Shown here one piece after another: positions 16,606-26,331 of a stretch of 54,294 bases of DNA (position 1 is the stretch's first letter; every line of letters begins with the position of its first letter). Made by a program: the position numbers and the translations under genes. The notes under the pieces are model-generated. The model had not been told where the DNA came from. It saw nothing but the letters and a program-made list of their open reading frames with translations, and made no database searches. The DNA lies in NCBI GenBank assembly GCA_016841425.1, contig JAENZE010000011.1, positions 1 to 54,294 of the forward strand, written 5' to 3'. The DNA is from Syntrophomonas sp. Lineage in GTDB: Bacteria; Bacillota; Syntrophomonadia; Syntrophomonadales; Syntrophomonadaceae.

Positions 16606-17310
16606 GTGCAGCAGGTATTGATTATGGGTCTGGCCGCAGGTTTATGTACAGTTCTGGGGGCTGTATTCCTTTTCATCAAGAAAAACTGGAATGATCATTC
16701 CCTGGCTGTATTCCTCGGATTGGCAGCGGGGGTAATGGCAGCGGTGGTATTAATCGATATGCTTCCATCCGCCCTGCTGTATGACTGCAAAGCGGCTATG
16801 AGCGGAGTTTTCATCGGTTTCATTGGCTTGTTGTTGTTAAACAGGGTATTGTTTTCAAGGATTAAAGGCAGGGATACACTGCTGGGCCTGGGATATCTTA
16901 TTATGTTAGGAATAGCTATGCACGATCTGCCCGAAGGAATGGCAATAGCTCTGGGAAGCGAGCTTAAAGCCAGGACGGGGATGGTAATTGCTCTGGCTAT
17001 CGGTATACATAACATACCTGAGGGTATGGCTATAGCCGCACCCCTGCTGATGGGCGGGCTGAGAAAACCACTTCTTTTCATTCAGGTTTTACTCCTGGGG
17101 ATCATTACACCTGTGGGTACCATATGTGGCTTCATGCTGATGGAAGCATTGCCGGGTATTTTACCCTGGTTAATGGGTGTGGCATCCGGTATTATGGGGT
17201 TTCTGGTGCTCTGCCAACTCTGGCCGGAAGCAGGTAGAAAGGGGAAGAGGTATAGGTGGATAGGTCTGATATTCGGGGTGTTAATAATAACCCTGGCCAC
17301 CTTCATATGA
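16606..17310 (+). CDS. ZIP-family divalent metal transporter
   Basis: A 234-residue membrane protein with about eight helices. Helices IV and V carry the ZIP signatures MHDLPEGMAIA and GIHNIPEGMAIA (His-x-x-Pro-Glu-Gly twice), the intramembrane metal site. ZIP proteins bring zinc, iron or manganese into the cytoplasm. The short loop between helices III and IV lacks the His-rich stretch of eukaryotic members. The GTG start at 16606 has GGAGAGGG 7-8 nt upstream. The gene stands alone, preceded by a long perfect inverted repeat. Confidence 0.9.
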   Translation: MQQVLIMGLAAGLCTVLGAVFLFIKKNWNDHSLAVFLGLAAGVMAAVVLIDMLPSALLYDCKAAMSGVFIGFIGLLLLNRVLFSRIKGRDTLLGLGYLIMLGIAMHDLPEGMAIALGSELKARTGMVIALAIGIHNIPEGMAIAAPLLMGGLRKPLLFIQVLLLGIITPVGTICGFMLMEALPGILPWLMGVASGIMGFLVLCQLWPEAGRKGKRYRWIGLIFGVLIITLATFI

Positions 17311-17344
17311 CTACGAAAAGAGACTTACCTCCGTTTCCCAGCCA

Positions 17345-17785
17345 TTAATTAAGGAGGATACGGGTACCTATTGCCAGAAGAAGGATACCAACTATATCAG
17401 TATAGTGGAATACGTATTTTCTCATACCAAAGAGACCAAGATTATCTATCATCAGGGCGGTGATTATCTGGGCTGCGATGATTGCTGTTGTCGCGTTGCC
17501 TACCCCTATCTGTGGAATAACCCTGACTACAGCATATATTATGACCACATTGAGAAGTCCACCCACGTAAGCATACCAGGGAGCTTGAGTAAGTTTAGCC
17601 AAATTACCAAAACCTATTCCTCCTGCAATGATAATTATTAAGACGGTCACCGTGCCTATCAGGTGTACGATTAGAGTAGACTCCCAGATACCAACAACTT
17701 TACCCAGGGCAGCGTTTAAGGTGCCTTGCACTGCCATAGCTGCACCTGCCAGAGCAGCCAGTGAGAGAGAAAACCAATTAAGCAT
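17345..17785 (-). CDS. DMT-family transporter (YdcZ/DUF606-like)
   Basis: A 146-residue protein with five hydrophobic helices. The N-terminal AALAGAAMAVQGTLNAALGK segment, the PWYAYVGGLLNV loop and TAIIAAQIITALMID are typical of the YdcZ/DUF606 half-size members of the drug/metabolite transporter superfamily, which probably work as dimers. The substrate is unknown. ATG at 17785 follows AGGAGAGG by 8 nt; the frame is open back to 17860, but this extra part runs toward a repeat. Confidence 0.78.
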   Translation of the reverse strand: MLNWFSLSLAALAGAAMAVQGTLNAALGKVVGIWESTLIVHLIGTVTVLIIIIAGGIGFGNLAKLTQAPWYAYVGGLLNVVIIYAVVRVIPQIGVGNATTAIIAAQIITALMIDNLGLFGMRKYVFHYTDIVGILLLAIGTRILLN

Positions 17786-17862
17786 CAAAACCTCTCCTCT
17801 TTTTCCTGTTATTCTTCTCATAAAAGCATTTTTTATTCTTGACCGTTTGGCCAGTGTCATCT

Positions 17863-17914
17863 TGAACCTGTCCCATGGCTCTATAGCTCCAATGAACCTG
17901 TCCCCATGGCTCTA
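17863..17914. repeat. Degenerate tandem copy related to the GGGGACGG repeats
   Basis: TGAACCTGTCCCATGGCTCTA (17863-17883) and the same sequence with one more C (17893-17914). Reverse complemented, GAGCCATGGGGACAGGTTC resembles the arm of the inverted repeat at 16510. It occupies the space upstream of the DMT transporter. Confidence 0.6.
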
Positions 17915-18009
17915 AGATTAGAAATATATAGCAGGAGATGGGCTGCTTGAAGTAGAATTAATAACAGAACATATGTTTCTTATTTTGATTTTAAGGGAGT
18001 GAGCCGGGG

Positions 18010-21000
18010 GTGGCAGTGAGGTTTATCCTGGGAAGAGCAGGTGTGGGGAAGAGCTACTATATATTTAAAGAAATAAAAGACAAACTGGCCCGGAACAATG
18101 GCAAGCATCTGATATTGCTAGTACCGGAACAATATACCCTGCAGGCGGAGAGGGATTTGCTTAGGAGCATTGATGCTCCGGGAATTATGGGAGTTCAGGT
18201 ATTAAGTATCAGCCGGTTGGGGCACAGGATACTGAGTGAGACTGGTGGCAGAAAAAAGACTTTTATCAACCAGCAGGGCAAGCATATGTTGCTGAAACGG
18301 ATTACTAATGAACAGGCAGGAGAGTTGACAATATACTCCCGGGCCTGCCGGCAGCAGGGATTTATAAGCAACCTGGCTGATTTGATTACGGAATTAAAAC
18401 AGCAGGATATTACTCCTGACCTGCTGCTGGAAAAACGTGAAGCAGTTGAAATCACCAGTACCCTGGAGCAGAAACTGCATGATATAGGACTGCTTTACCA
18501 GCATTTTAACAATTACCTGCAGGACCATTACATAGACATGGAAGATTATATCAATCTGGTAATAAGAAAAATGAAGGAATCCAGCCTCTTGGCCAATGCA
18601 CTGGTCTGGGTTGACAGTTTTACTACTTTTTCCTCCCAGAGCTTAAGGGTTATCGAAGAAATCATGGCCCTGGCTGATGAAACCACTTTATCGCTCACCA
18701 TAGATCCCAACTTGGATGCTAGAGATGCTCAGGTATTTGACTTGTCCTGGTATATTTACAGCAAAATAAGAGAGATAGCCAGGAACCGGGGTTTAACACA
18801 GGAGTATATTAAACTCCCTGGTACTGCCGCCCAGGAAAAACAGCCGGCCTTGATCTACCTGGAAAAGGAACTTTACAGCTATCCTTTTCATTGCTATGAA
18901 AATGAATGCCCGGAAGTCAAGCTATTTGCTGCTCGAAGTATTAACACCGAGGTGGAGCACCTGGCTGCCGAAGTAGTCGAACTGGTGCGGGACAGGGGAT
19001 ATCGTTATCGAGATATCGCAGTAGTGTGCAATAGTTTGGAAACTTACGGACGGCTTATTAAAAGAGTTTTTGATAAATACGGTATACCTGTCTTTATGGA
19101 TGAAAAGCGGGAGATAATGAGCAATCCCATAATAGAATTAATACTATCGGCACTGGAACTAGCCCGGGGAAGGTACCGCTACGAGGAGATGTTCCGCTAT
19201 CTAAAGACCGGTTTTGCCGGATTAAATTGGGACCAATGCGATATCCTGGAGAATTATGTGTTGGCTTACGGGATTAAAGCTAAGGAGTGGAAGACAGGGT
19301 TCAGCCGAGGAGAAAGCCAGGATTTAATCATGCTCAATAACCTTAGAGTGCTGGTTATGGGTCCTCTGCAGCTATTGGAGGAACAGCTGCGGGGGCACAA
19401 GGACGCTCGGGAAACAAGCCAGGCTCTGTTGACTTTTTTTGCATCCATTAGCCTGCCAGCTAAAATAGAGCGGTGGGCAGAGCAGCTGGGTGACAGTTCT
19501 TATTATGAGATGCAGAGCGAATGCCGGCAGGTGTGGAATGTAGTGATACTCATGCTCGAGCAGATTACTGAACTGCTTGGGGATCAGGTCATTGGACTGT
19601 GGGATTACCAGCAGATACTGGAAGCAGGCCTGCAATCATTGGAGATGGGTATAATTCCAACCACCGTAGACCAGGTGCTGGTTGGAAGTATTCAAAGATC
19701 CAAGAGTCATGAGATCAAGGCCCTGTTTGTGATAGGAGTAAATGACGGGATACTGCCGGCGGGAAATTGGCCGGAGGGAATTTTTACTGAAGAGGAAAAA
19801 GGTTGTATGCGGAACCACGGATTGGAGATAGGTATGAGCCGTGATCTCAAGGCCGCGGAAGAAAATTACTTAATTTACAGTACCCTGACCAAACCATCCC
19901 AGCTGCTGCGTCTTTCTTATGCCTGGTCTGATCTGGAATCCCGGGCGCTTAGACCTTCATTGCTGATAGCCCGTTTTAAACAGCTTCTGCCCGGGCTGGT
20001 GTCATCCCATGATTTGCTGGAAAACCAGGATATTGATCGTAAGCTGATATCGACTCCCAGCAGCACTTATAAATATCTGGTAGACAACCTGCGTGTTTAC
20101 CTGGATGGCAGACCTATTAACGGGATATGGTGGGATGTTCACAGCTGGTACCGGGACCATCCCCAATGGCAGAGCAAACACAGTACTATAGCCGAGGGGT
20201 TTTTTCATAACAACCAGCCGGGTTGGCTGGGTGAAAAAAAAGCCCGGCAGATATATGATTGGCCGTTAAAAACCAGTGTCTCTCGCTTGGAACAGTATAT
20301 TAACTGTCCCTTCGCTCATTTTATGAAGTATGGACTTAAGCCCGAGAAACGAGCCTTATTTGAACTTGATGTCCCTGATGTTGGAGAAATTTTGCATAGG
20401 ACTCTGCAGGGGCTGAGCCGTCAGTTATCCAGTGAAAAGCTATCCTGGATGGAAATAGATCGCAGCACCTGCGATGAAATTACCGATAGAGTAAGCGAAG
20501 AACTGTTGGCAGGATACCACCAGGGGATTTTCGAAAGCAGCAGTCGCTACCGGTACATGTGCCAACGGCTGAAGCGGATAAGCCGTCGTGCTGCCTGGAC
20601 CCTTACCACTCAGCTGCAGAAAGGTGAATTCAGTTTCGGAGGACATGAACTGCGATTTGGCAGCCAGGAATACTGTGATCTGCCAGCGCTGGAAGTTGAG
20701 CTCCCGGGCGGAGAGAGAGTTTACCTGGAGGGACGTATTGATAGAGTAGACCTGCTTGATGAAGGGGATCAAATATATATAAAAATTATAGATTATAAAA
20801 GCGGTGACCGAGCCTTGAAGCTGGACGACCTGTATTACGGACTGAACCTGCAGTTGATAATATACCTGGCCGCGGTAATGCGGGGTCTGCAGGAAAAAGA
20901 AGGTAAGCTGACCCGACCGGCTGGAGTATTCTATTTTAAACTGGATGACCCGTTGATTGAGGGAAGTGAGAAAATGGATCTAGCTGCAATCGAAACTGCT

Positions 21001-21399
21001 ATCAATAAGAAGTTGAAGATGTCTGGCCTGGTGGTGGCTGATACCAGGATAGTACGCAAGATGGATAGTGGATTTCAAACTTCTTCTGATATCCTGCCAG
21101 TGAGGGTTAAACAAAATGACGAGTTTTATAGAGGGTCCTCAGTATTGGATGAAGAGTGGTTTGAGCGACTGGTGGATCATGCGCTTAACCGGGTAGGGGT
21201 GGCTGCCTCCGGCATGTTGGGGGGATGTATCAATATAGAACCAGTAAAAACTGGAGTACATACAGCCTGCCTTTACTGTGAGTATAAATCTATATGCCAG
21301 TTTGATCAAATGCTGGAAAATAACCACTATAAAAACCTGGCGGCCTGCCCGGATGAACAGGTATTAAACCGGATAAAGGGGGGTGAGCCAGTTGCCTAG
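18010..21399 (+). CDS. addB: ATP-dependent helicase/deoxyribonuclease subunit B
   Basis: A 1129-residue subunit of AddAB, which resects DNA double-strand ends for RecA loading and stops at Chi. The N-terminal P-loop GRAGVGKS is at residues 8-15; the rest of the helicase part is degenerate, as usual in AddB. The C-terminal nuclease has IKIIDYKSGDRALKL. The iron-sulfur cysteines are visible: one in YINCPF (about residue 765) and three in CLYCEYKSIC near the end. The GTG start lies 10 nt after AAGGGAG. The gene overlaps addA by 8 nt and opens a four-gene repair operon. Confidence 0.95.
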   Translation: MAVRFILGRAGVGKSYYIFKEIKDKLARNNGKHLILLVPEQYTLQAERDLLRSIDAPGIMGVQVLSISRLGHRILSETGGRKKTFINQQGKHMLLKRITNEQAGELTIYSRACRQQGFISNLADLITELKQQDITPDLLLEKREAVEITSTLEQKLHDIGLLYQHFNNYLQDHYIDMEDYINLVIRKMKESSLLANALVWVDSFTTFSSQSLRVIEEIMALADETTLSLTIDPNLDARDAQVFDLSWYIYSKIREIARNRGLTQEYIKLPGTAAQEKQPALIYLEKELYSYPFHCYENECPEVKLFAARSINTEVEHLAAEVVELVRDRGYRYRDIAVVCNSLETYGRLIKRVFDKYGIPVFMDEKREIMSNPIIELILSALELARGRYRYEEMFRYLKTGFAGLNWDQCDILENYVLAYGIKAKEWKTGFSRGESQDLIMLNNLRVLVMGPLQLLEEQLRGHKDARETSQALLTFFASISLPAKIERWAEQLGDSSYYEMQSECRQVWNVVILMLEQITELLGDQVIGLWDYQQILEAGLQSLEMGIIPTTVDQVLVGSIQRSKSHEIKALFVIGVNDGILPAGNWPEGIFTEEEKGCMRNHGLEIGMSRDLKAAEENYLIYSTLTKPSQLLRLSYAWSDLESRALRPSLLIARFKQLLPGLVSSHDLLENQDIDRKLISTPSSTYKYLVDNLRVYLDGRPINGIWWDVHSWYRDHPQWQSKHSTIAEGFFHNNQPGWLGEKKARQIYDWPLKTSVSRLEQYINCPFAHFMKYGLKPEKRALFELDVPDVGEILHRTLQGLSRQLSSEKLSWMEIDRSTCDEITDRVSEELLAGYHQGIFESSSRYRYMCQRLKRISRRAAWTLTTQLQKGEFSFGGHELRFGSQEYCDLPALEVELPGGERVYLEGRIDRVDLLDEGDQIYIKIIDYKSGDRALKLDDLYYGLNLQLIIYLAAVMRGLQEKEGKLTRPAGVFYFKLDDPLIEGSEKMDLAAIETAINKKLKMSGLVVADTRIVRKMDSGFQTSSDILPVRVKQNDEFYRGSSVLDEEWFERLVDHALNRVGVAASGMLGGCINIEPVKTGVHTACLYCEYKSICQFDQMLENNHYKNLAACPDEQVLNRIKGGEPVA

Positions 21400-24300
21400 A
21401 TGGACGGCGGAACAGGCCCGGGCTATAGACAGCCGGGGCAGCAACCTGCTGGTGGCAGCAGCAGCAGGATCAGGAAAAACTGCGGTGCTGGTGGAGCGGG
21501 TGATAAACCTGATTATTAAAGATGGGATAGATATAGACCGCCTGTTAATAGTAACCTTTACCCAGGCCGCAGCAGCAGAGATGAGAGAAAGGATCAACAG
21601 GGCCATATTCCAAGAACTGCAGGAGGGAGTTTCAGAGCAGCAGGCCCATCTGCGCCGCCAGCTAAGCCTGCTCATCCAGGCCTCCATAAGCACCATTCAT
21701 TCTTTTTGCCGGGAAGTGGTAAAGAAATATTTCTTCCTGCTAGATATCGACCCTAATTTCAGAGTAGCGGATGAGAGTGAAAGTGCAATAATTAAGATGG
21801 ATGTAATGGAGGAGCTTATCGAATCCGAATATGAACTGGGAAAGCCTGAGTTTATCGAACTGGTGGAGATGTTTGGGGGCAGCAAGAGTGATACGGGACT
21901 GCTGGATTTAATCGGGAAAAGCTACTCATTTGTGCAGAGTCAGCCTGAGCCGGAAGTATGGCTGCGAGAGAGCGCGGCGCGTTTTGCTATGAACCCGGAA
22001 GAATTTGCCCATTCCCCCTGGGTCCAGGAGGTCGCCCGGCAGTCCGCTCTGCAGCTGGAAGCCGCTCGGGATATGCTGTGTAAGGCCCTGACAATGAGTG
22101 GAAAGCCAGGTGGACCGGCAATATATACAGATACTCTCTGCCATGATATTGATCTGCTGGAGGACTTGATACAGGCGGCGGCTGCAGATCCGGCTCTCTT
22201 CCATGAAAGATTGCATTCCATCAGTTTTAAATCTTTGAAACGAGCTGGTAAGGATACGGATCAGTATTTAAAGGAAAAGGTGCAAAAATGGCGGGGGGAT
22301 GGGAAGAAACTGGTAGAAAAACTGCAAAAGAGCCTGCTGGCCAAACATCCTGACCTATATCTGGAGGACCTTAATGCCATATACCCCTATATGCAGTACC
22401 TGTCTGAGCTGGTCCTAAAATTCTCTGCTTTATTTAAGCAAAAGAAAAAGGAAAAAAATATTTTGGACTTCAATGATCTGGAGCATTACGCCCTGGAGAT
22501 ACTGAAAGACAGAGCGATAGCAGAAGAATACCGAAAAAGATATGAACATATCTTTGTGGACGAATACCAGGACAGCAACCTGCTGCAGGAAACCCTTCTG
22601 GCTTCTATCTGCCGGGAAAACAACCGCTTTCTGGTTGGAGACATCAAGCAGAGTATATATAGATTCCGCAATGCTGACCCCACGCTTTTTCTTGGCAAAT
22701 ATTTGACTTTTGCTGCCGGGGCAGGGGAACTTGACCAGCGTATTGATCTGGGGAAAAACTTTCGCAGCCGGGCCGGAATCCTGGAGGGTATCAACTACAT
22801 ATTTAAATACATCATGAGTCGAGAATTGGGCGAGATTGACTATGACCAGAACGCCATGCTGTATACCGGGCTGGGAACGGATGTAGCTGAGGATTCCGAG
22901 GTTGAGCTCATTTTAGTGGAAAAAGGCATGAGCGATGGCGAGGCTGATGAAGAGCTAATAGCCGAGTTGGAAGAGTTATCAGACATAGAGATTGAAGCCA
23001 GGATAGCCGCCTCCCGGGTAAAAGAACTGGTAGGGAGTATGGTTTTTGATGTCAGGAAAGGTGAGTATCACCAGGTAGACTATCGTGATATAGTGATTTT
23101 AATGCGGGCCACCCGCAGATGGGCGGTGGAGTTCATAGAAATATTTCGGGCCCAGGGAATACCGGTATACTCAGACAGCAGCGGCGGTTATTTTGAGGCG
23201 GCTGAGGTGGATTTAATACTCAACCTGTTGAAAATAATAGACAACCGCCGCCAGGACATTCCGCTTTTAAGTGTCATGCGCTCGCCTATCGGTGGTTTTG
23301 ATATAGAGGAGCTCACCGATATCAGGTTGAGTCTGCCTCAAGGCAGCTATTTAGAAGCCCTGGAGAATTATATAAACACCGTTGACAGCAGTCTATCACA
23401 TAAAATCCACTCATTTCTGCAACAGCTGGAGCAGTGGAGGGAAAGATCCAGGCTGATGCCAGTCGATGAATTTATTCATCAACTTCTATTAGAAACCGGC
23501 TACTATTATTATGTCGGCTCTATGCCCGGGGGAAAACAAAGACAGGCCAACCTGGAAGTTCTGGTAAACCGTGCCCGACAGTTCCAGGATAGTTCCATCA
23601 AAGGTTTATTTAATTTTACTCGTTTCATTGAAAACATTAAGTCCAGCAGCAGTGATATGGATGCGGCCAGGGTGCTGGGGGAAAACGATAATGTAGTGCG
23701 AATAATGAGTATCCACAAGAGTAAAGGTCTGGAATTCCCGGTGGTGATTGTGGCGGGATTGGGTAAACGTTTCAATGAAGCAGATACCCGGGGCAGGGTA
23801 TTGTTTCATTCCCGTTTAGGCATGGGGCCGGTTCTTATAAGAAGCGATCTAAGGACTAAAACTGACACCATAGCCCGAAGCGCTATGCAGTACCGGATCA
23901 GAGCAGAAAACCTTTCCGAGGAGATGAGAATACTATATGTAGCAGTGACCAGGGCTCAGAGTAAATTGATCCTCCTGGGTTCACTGAAAAACATGGAAAA
24001 AGAGGCTCAAAAGTGGTGTACTGCGAGCAATTTGTATGAACTATTAAGAGCCCGAACCTTTCTAGATTGGATTGGGCCAGCCCTGGCCCACCATGGCGGA
24101 GTTGATACCCTGCGTAAACTGGCGGGAGAAGCTGCCGATGGAATTATGCTTCAAAATGATAATTCTCGCTGGCAAATTAATCTTATCAGCCGTTATGATC
24201 TGCAGGTGGAAGAAAGCCGGAAAATAGAGATAAAACAGGAATTTAAGGATAGACTGGAAAAGCACCAGCCAGACAGCGGCAATGAGACAGCCCGGGTTAT

Positions 24301-24994
24301 TATCGAGCGTCTGGATTGGAAGTATCCCTACCAGTTTGCAGTCAACCTGCCCTCCAAGTTGTCAGTTTCCCAACTCAAGAAAATGGGGATAGATGAAGCC
24401 AAGCCGGTTACTGTATCTATTATTGGCCCGGCGGAACAGGAACCCGAAGTCATAAAAACTGCCCAGCATTCAAAGTTGAGCTCATTGGAAAAGGGTACTC
24501 TTATGCACCTGGTTATGGAGCATATAGAATTCAAACCGTATCAGGATATGAAAGAACTGAAGGAACAAATCGATCTGCTAGTGCAAAAGGAACTGCTGAC
24601 CGCCGAAGATGCCGAGCTGTTGGATAAAACAGCTGTGATGGCGTTTTTCAATTCATCCCTGGGAAATCGGGCTGTGAAGTCCAGCTGCATATACCGGGAA
24701 ACCGCCTTTAACCGGGTATGTCCAGCCGGAGAAATAATACCGGGGGCAGATGAAATTGATGAAAAACTCTTGATACAGGGGGTTATTGATTTATATTTTA
24801 TAGAAGGTTCGGAAGCGGTACTGGTAGATTATAAAACCGATCGGCTTAGCGAATCCAATCGGCAGGAAAGGATTGCTTCATATAGACTGCAGCTGCAACA
24901 GTACCAAAAGGCGATTGAGCAGATACAGGGTATAAAAGTAAAGGAAAGCTACCTTTATTTCCTGACCGAAGGGGAAGCGGTTCAATTACTGTAA
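21392..24994 (+). CDS. addA: ATP-dependent helicase/nuclease subunit A
   Basis: A 1200-residue UvrD/RecB-type 3'-5' helicase with a C-terminal RecB-family nuclease. Motif I is AAAAGSGKTAVLVERV, motif II is FVDEYQDSN, and motif III is GDIKQSIYRFRNAD. Motifs V/VI are in IMSIHKSKGLEFPVVI and ILYVAVTRAQ. The nuclease has GVIDLYF and VDYKTDRL. TTG at 21392 is preferred: AAGGGGGG (21376-21383) sits 8 nt before it, whereas the GTG at 21383 lies inside that ribosome site. The start overlaps the end of addB, which suggests translational coupling. Confidence 0.95.
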   Translation: MPRWTAEQARAIDSRGSNLLVAAAAGSGKTAVLVERVINLIIKDGIDIDRLLIVTFTQAAAAEMRERINRAIFQELQEGVSEQQAHLRRQLSLLIQASISTIHSFCREVVKKYFFLLDIDPNFRVADESESAIIKMDVMEELIESEYELGKPEFIELVEMFGGSKSDTGLLDLIGKSYSFVQSQPEPEVWLRESAARFAMNPEEFAHSPWVQEVARQSALQLEAARDMLCKALTMSGKPGGPAIYTDTLCHDIDLLEDLIQAAAADPALFHERLHSISFKSLKRAGKDTDQYLKEKVQKWRGDGKKLVEKLQKSLLAKHPDLYLEDLNAIYPYMQYLSELVLKFSALFKQKKKEKNILDFNDLEHYALEILKDRAIAEEYRKRYEHIFVDEYQDSNLLQETLLASICRENNRFLVGDIKQSIYRFRNADPTLFLGKYLTFAAGAGELDQRIDLGKNFRSRAGILEGINYIFKYIMSRELGEIDYDQNAMLYTGLGTDVAEDSEVELILVEKGMSDGEADEELIAELEELSDIEIEARIAASRVKELVGSMVFDVRKGEYHQVDYRDIVILMRATRRWAVEFIEIFRAQGIPVYSDSSGGYFEAAEVDLILNLLKIIDNRRQDIPLLSVMRSPIGGFDIEELTDIRLSLPQGSYLEALENYINTVDSSLSHKIHSFLQQLEQWRERSRLMPVDEFIHQLLLETGYYYYVGSMPGGKQRQANLEVLVNRARQFQDSSIKGLFNFTRFIENIKSSSSDMDAARVLGENDNVVRIMSIHKSKGLEFPVVIVAGLGKRFNEADTRGRVLFHSRLGMGPVLIRSDLRTKTDTIARSAMQYRIRAENLSEEMRILYVAVTRAQSKLILLGSLKNMEKEAQKWCTASNLYELLRARTFLDWIGPALAHHGGVDTLRKLAGEAADGIMLQNDNSRWQINLISRYDLQVEESRKIEIKQEFKDRLEKHQPDSGNETARVIIERLDWKYPYQFAVNLPSKLSVSQLKKMGIDEAKPVTVSIIGPAEQEPEVIKTAQHSKLSSLEKGTLMHLVMEHIEFKPYQDMKELKEQIDLLVQKELLTAEDAELLDKTAVMAFFNSSLGNRAVKSSCIYRETAFNRVCPAGEIIPGADEIDEKLLIQGVIDLYFIEGSEAVLVDYKTDRLSESNRQERIASYRLQLQQYQKAIEQIQGIKVKESYLYFLTEGEAVQLL

Positions 24995-25083
24995 GCGGTC
25001 TTAAGCATTCATCAGTACTTATATCATGCAGACATGTTAGGTTGATTTAAGTAATAATAGAATGGTACCAAGGGGGGAGATAA

Positions 25084-26331
25084 ATGAAATTCATTCATGC
25101 GGCTGATATTCACCTGGACAGCCCCTTGACAGGGTTGGAAAACTATGAGGGAGCTCCGACGGAACTGATTCGAGGGGCCAGCCGAAAGGCCTTGAGCAAT
25201 CTGGTACAGCTGGCCCTGGAGGAAGAGGTGGATTTCGTGTTAATCGCCGGTGATTTATATGATGGTGATTGGCGGGATGTCAGCACAGGCATGTATTTTA
25301 ACCGTCAGATGCTGAGGTTAAAAGAACGTAATATAAAGGTTTTTATTATAAAAGGGAACCATGATGCAGCCTCCAATATCTCTTCCCGTATCCCCCTTCC
25401 GGATAACGTGATAGAGTTTTCCAGCCGCGGTACCCAGACTTATCACTTGGATAATGTGAATGTGGCTATTCATGGCCAAAGCTTTAAAACTCGTGCAGTT
25501 ACCGATAATTTGGCCCAGGCATATCCTTTAGCTGAGCCAGGTTGTTTTAATATAGGCTTGCTGCACAGCAGCTTAAGTGGCAGGGAAGGTCATGAAGTAT
25601 ATGCTCCCTGTTCTGAGGGCGATTTATACTCCAGGGGCTATGACTACTGGGCCCTGGGGCATGTTCATAAAAGAGAAATTGTGTGTGCCGGTGATCCCTG
25701 CTGGATAGTATTTCCTGGTAACATTCAGGGCAGATTCATTCGTGAAACCGGTGATAAAGGCTGCACTTTAGTAGAGGTGATAGATAAGCAGGTAATATCT
25801 GTGAATCACTGCAGCCTGGATGTTATGCGCTGGCTGGAATGCCAGGCAGACATATCGGGGCTGGACACCCCGGCAGAGGTTTTAACCCGGGTTAAGGATG
25901 AGGTAGCTGACCAGACCATGGGGATAGACATGCCAGCAGCGGTGCGAATTGTATTGAAGGGTGAGAGTAATGCCAGCTATGAATTACTGGCTTATGCCTC
26001 TAAATGGTCAGATAATATCCGAGCCACGGTAATGAATTTCCGGTCCGACATATGGGTGGAAAAAATTAAATATAATGTTTATCCTCCTGTTCATAGGGCT
26101 TATGATAGTCTGGTGTTTCTGACTATTACAGAATTAGTGGATCATTACCTTTCCAACCCGCAGGCGGTGGAGGATTTATTTGAGGATGTCCTGCAGGATA
26201 TAGCTAACCTGCCTGGTAACGAATTATGGGAAGAATTAAAATTTAATTCCCCTAAACGTATGGATATACTGCAGAACACAGAAGCCCTGCTGATTGGTAT
26301 ATTGTCAGGAGGTGCAGCCGATGAGGATTAA
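25084..26331 (+). CDS. yhaO: DNA repair exonuclease, SbcD/YhaO-type metallophosphoesterase
   Basis: A 415-residue calcineurin-like phosphoesterase. The metal motifs run in order: HAADIHLDS (D-x-H), IAGDLYDGD (GD), IKGNHDAAS (GNHD), LLHSSL and ALGHVHKRE (GHxH). Length and context fit Bacillus YhaO, the SbcD-like partner of YhaN, rather than classical SbcD. It should nick or trim DNA ends in a complex with the coiled-coil ATPase encoded next. AAGGGGGGAG is 6 nt upstream of the ATG. Its last 11 nt overlap yhaN. Confidence 0.88.
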   Translation: MKFIHAADIHLDSPLTGLENYEGAPTELIRGASRKALSNLVQLALEEEVDFVLIAGDLYDGDWRDVSTGMYFNRQMLRLKERNIKVFIIKGNHDAASNISSRIPLPDNVIEFSSRGTQTYHLDNVNVAIHGQSFKTRAVTDNLAQAYPLAEPGCFNIGLLHSSLSGREGHEVYAPCSEGDLYSRGYDYWALGHVHKREIVCAGDPCWIVFPGNIQGRFIRETGDKGCTLVEVIDKQVISVNHCSLDVMRWLECQADISGLDTPAEVLTRVKDEVADQTMGIDMPAAVRIVLKGESNASYELLAYASKWSDNIRATVMNFRSDIWVEKIKYNVYPPVHRAYDSLVFLTITELVDHYLSNPQAVEDLFEDVLQDIANLPGNELWEELKFNSPKRMDILQNTEALLIGILSGGAADED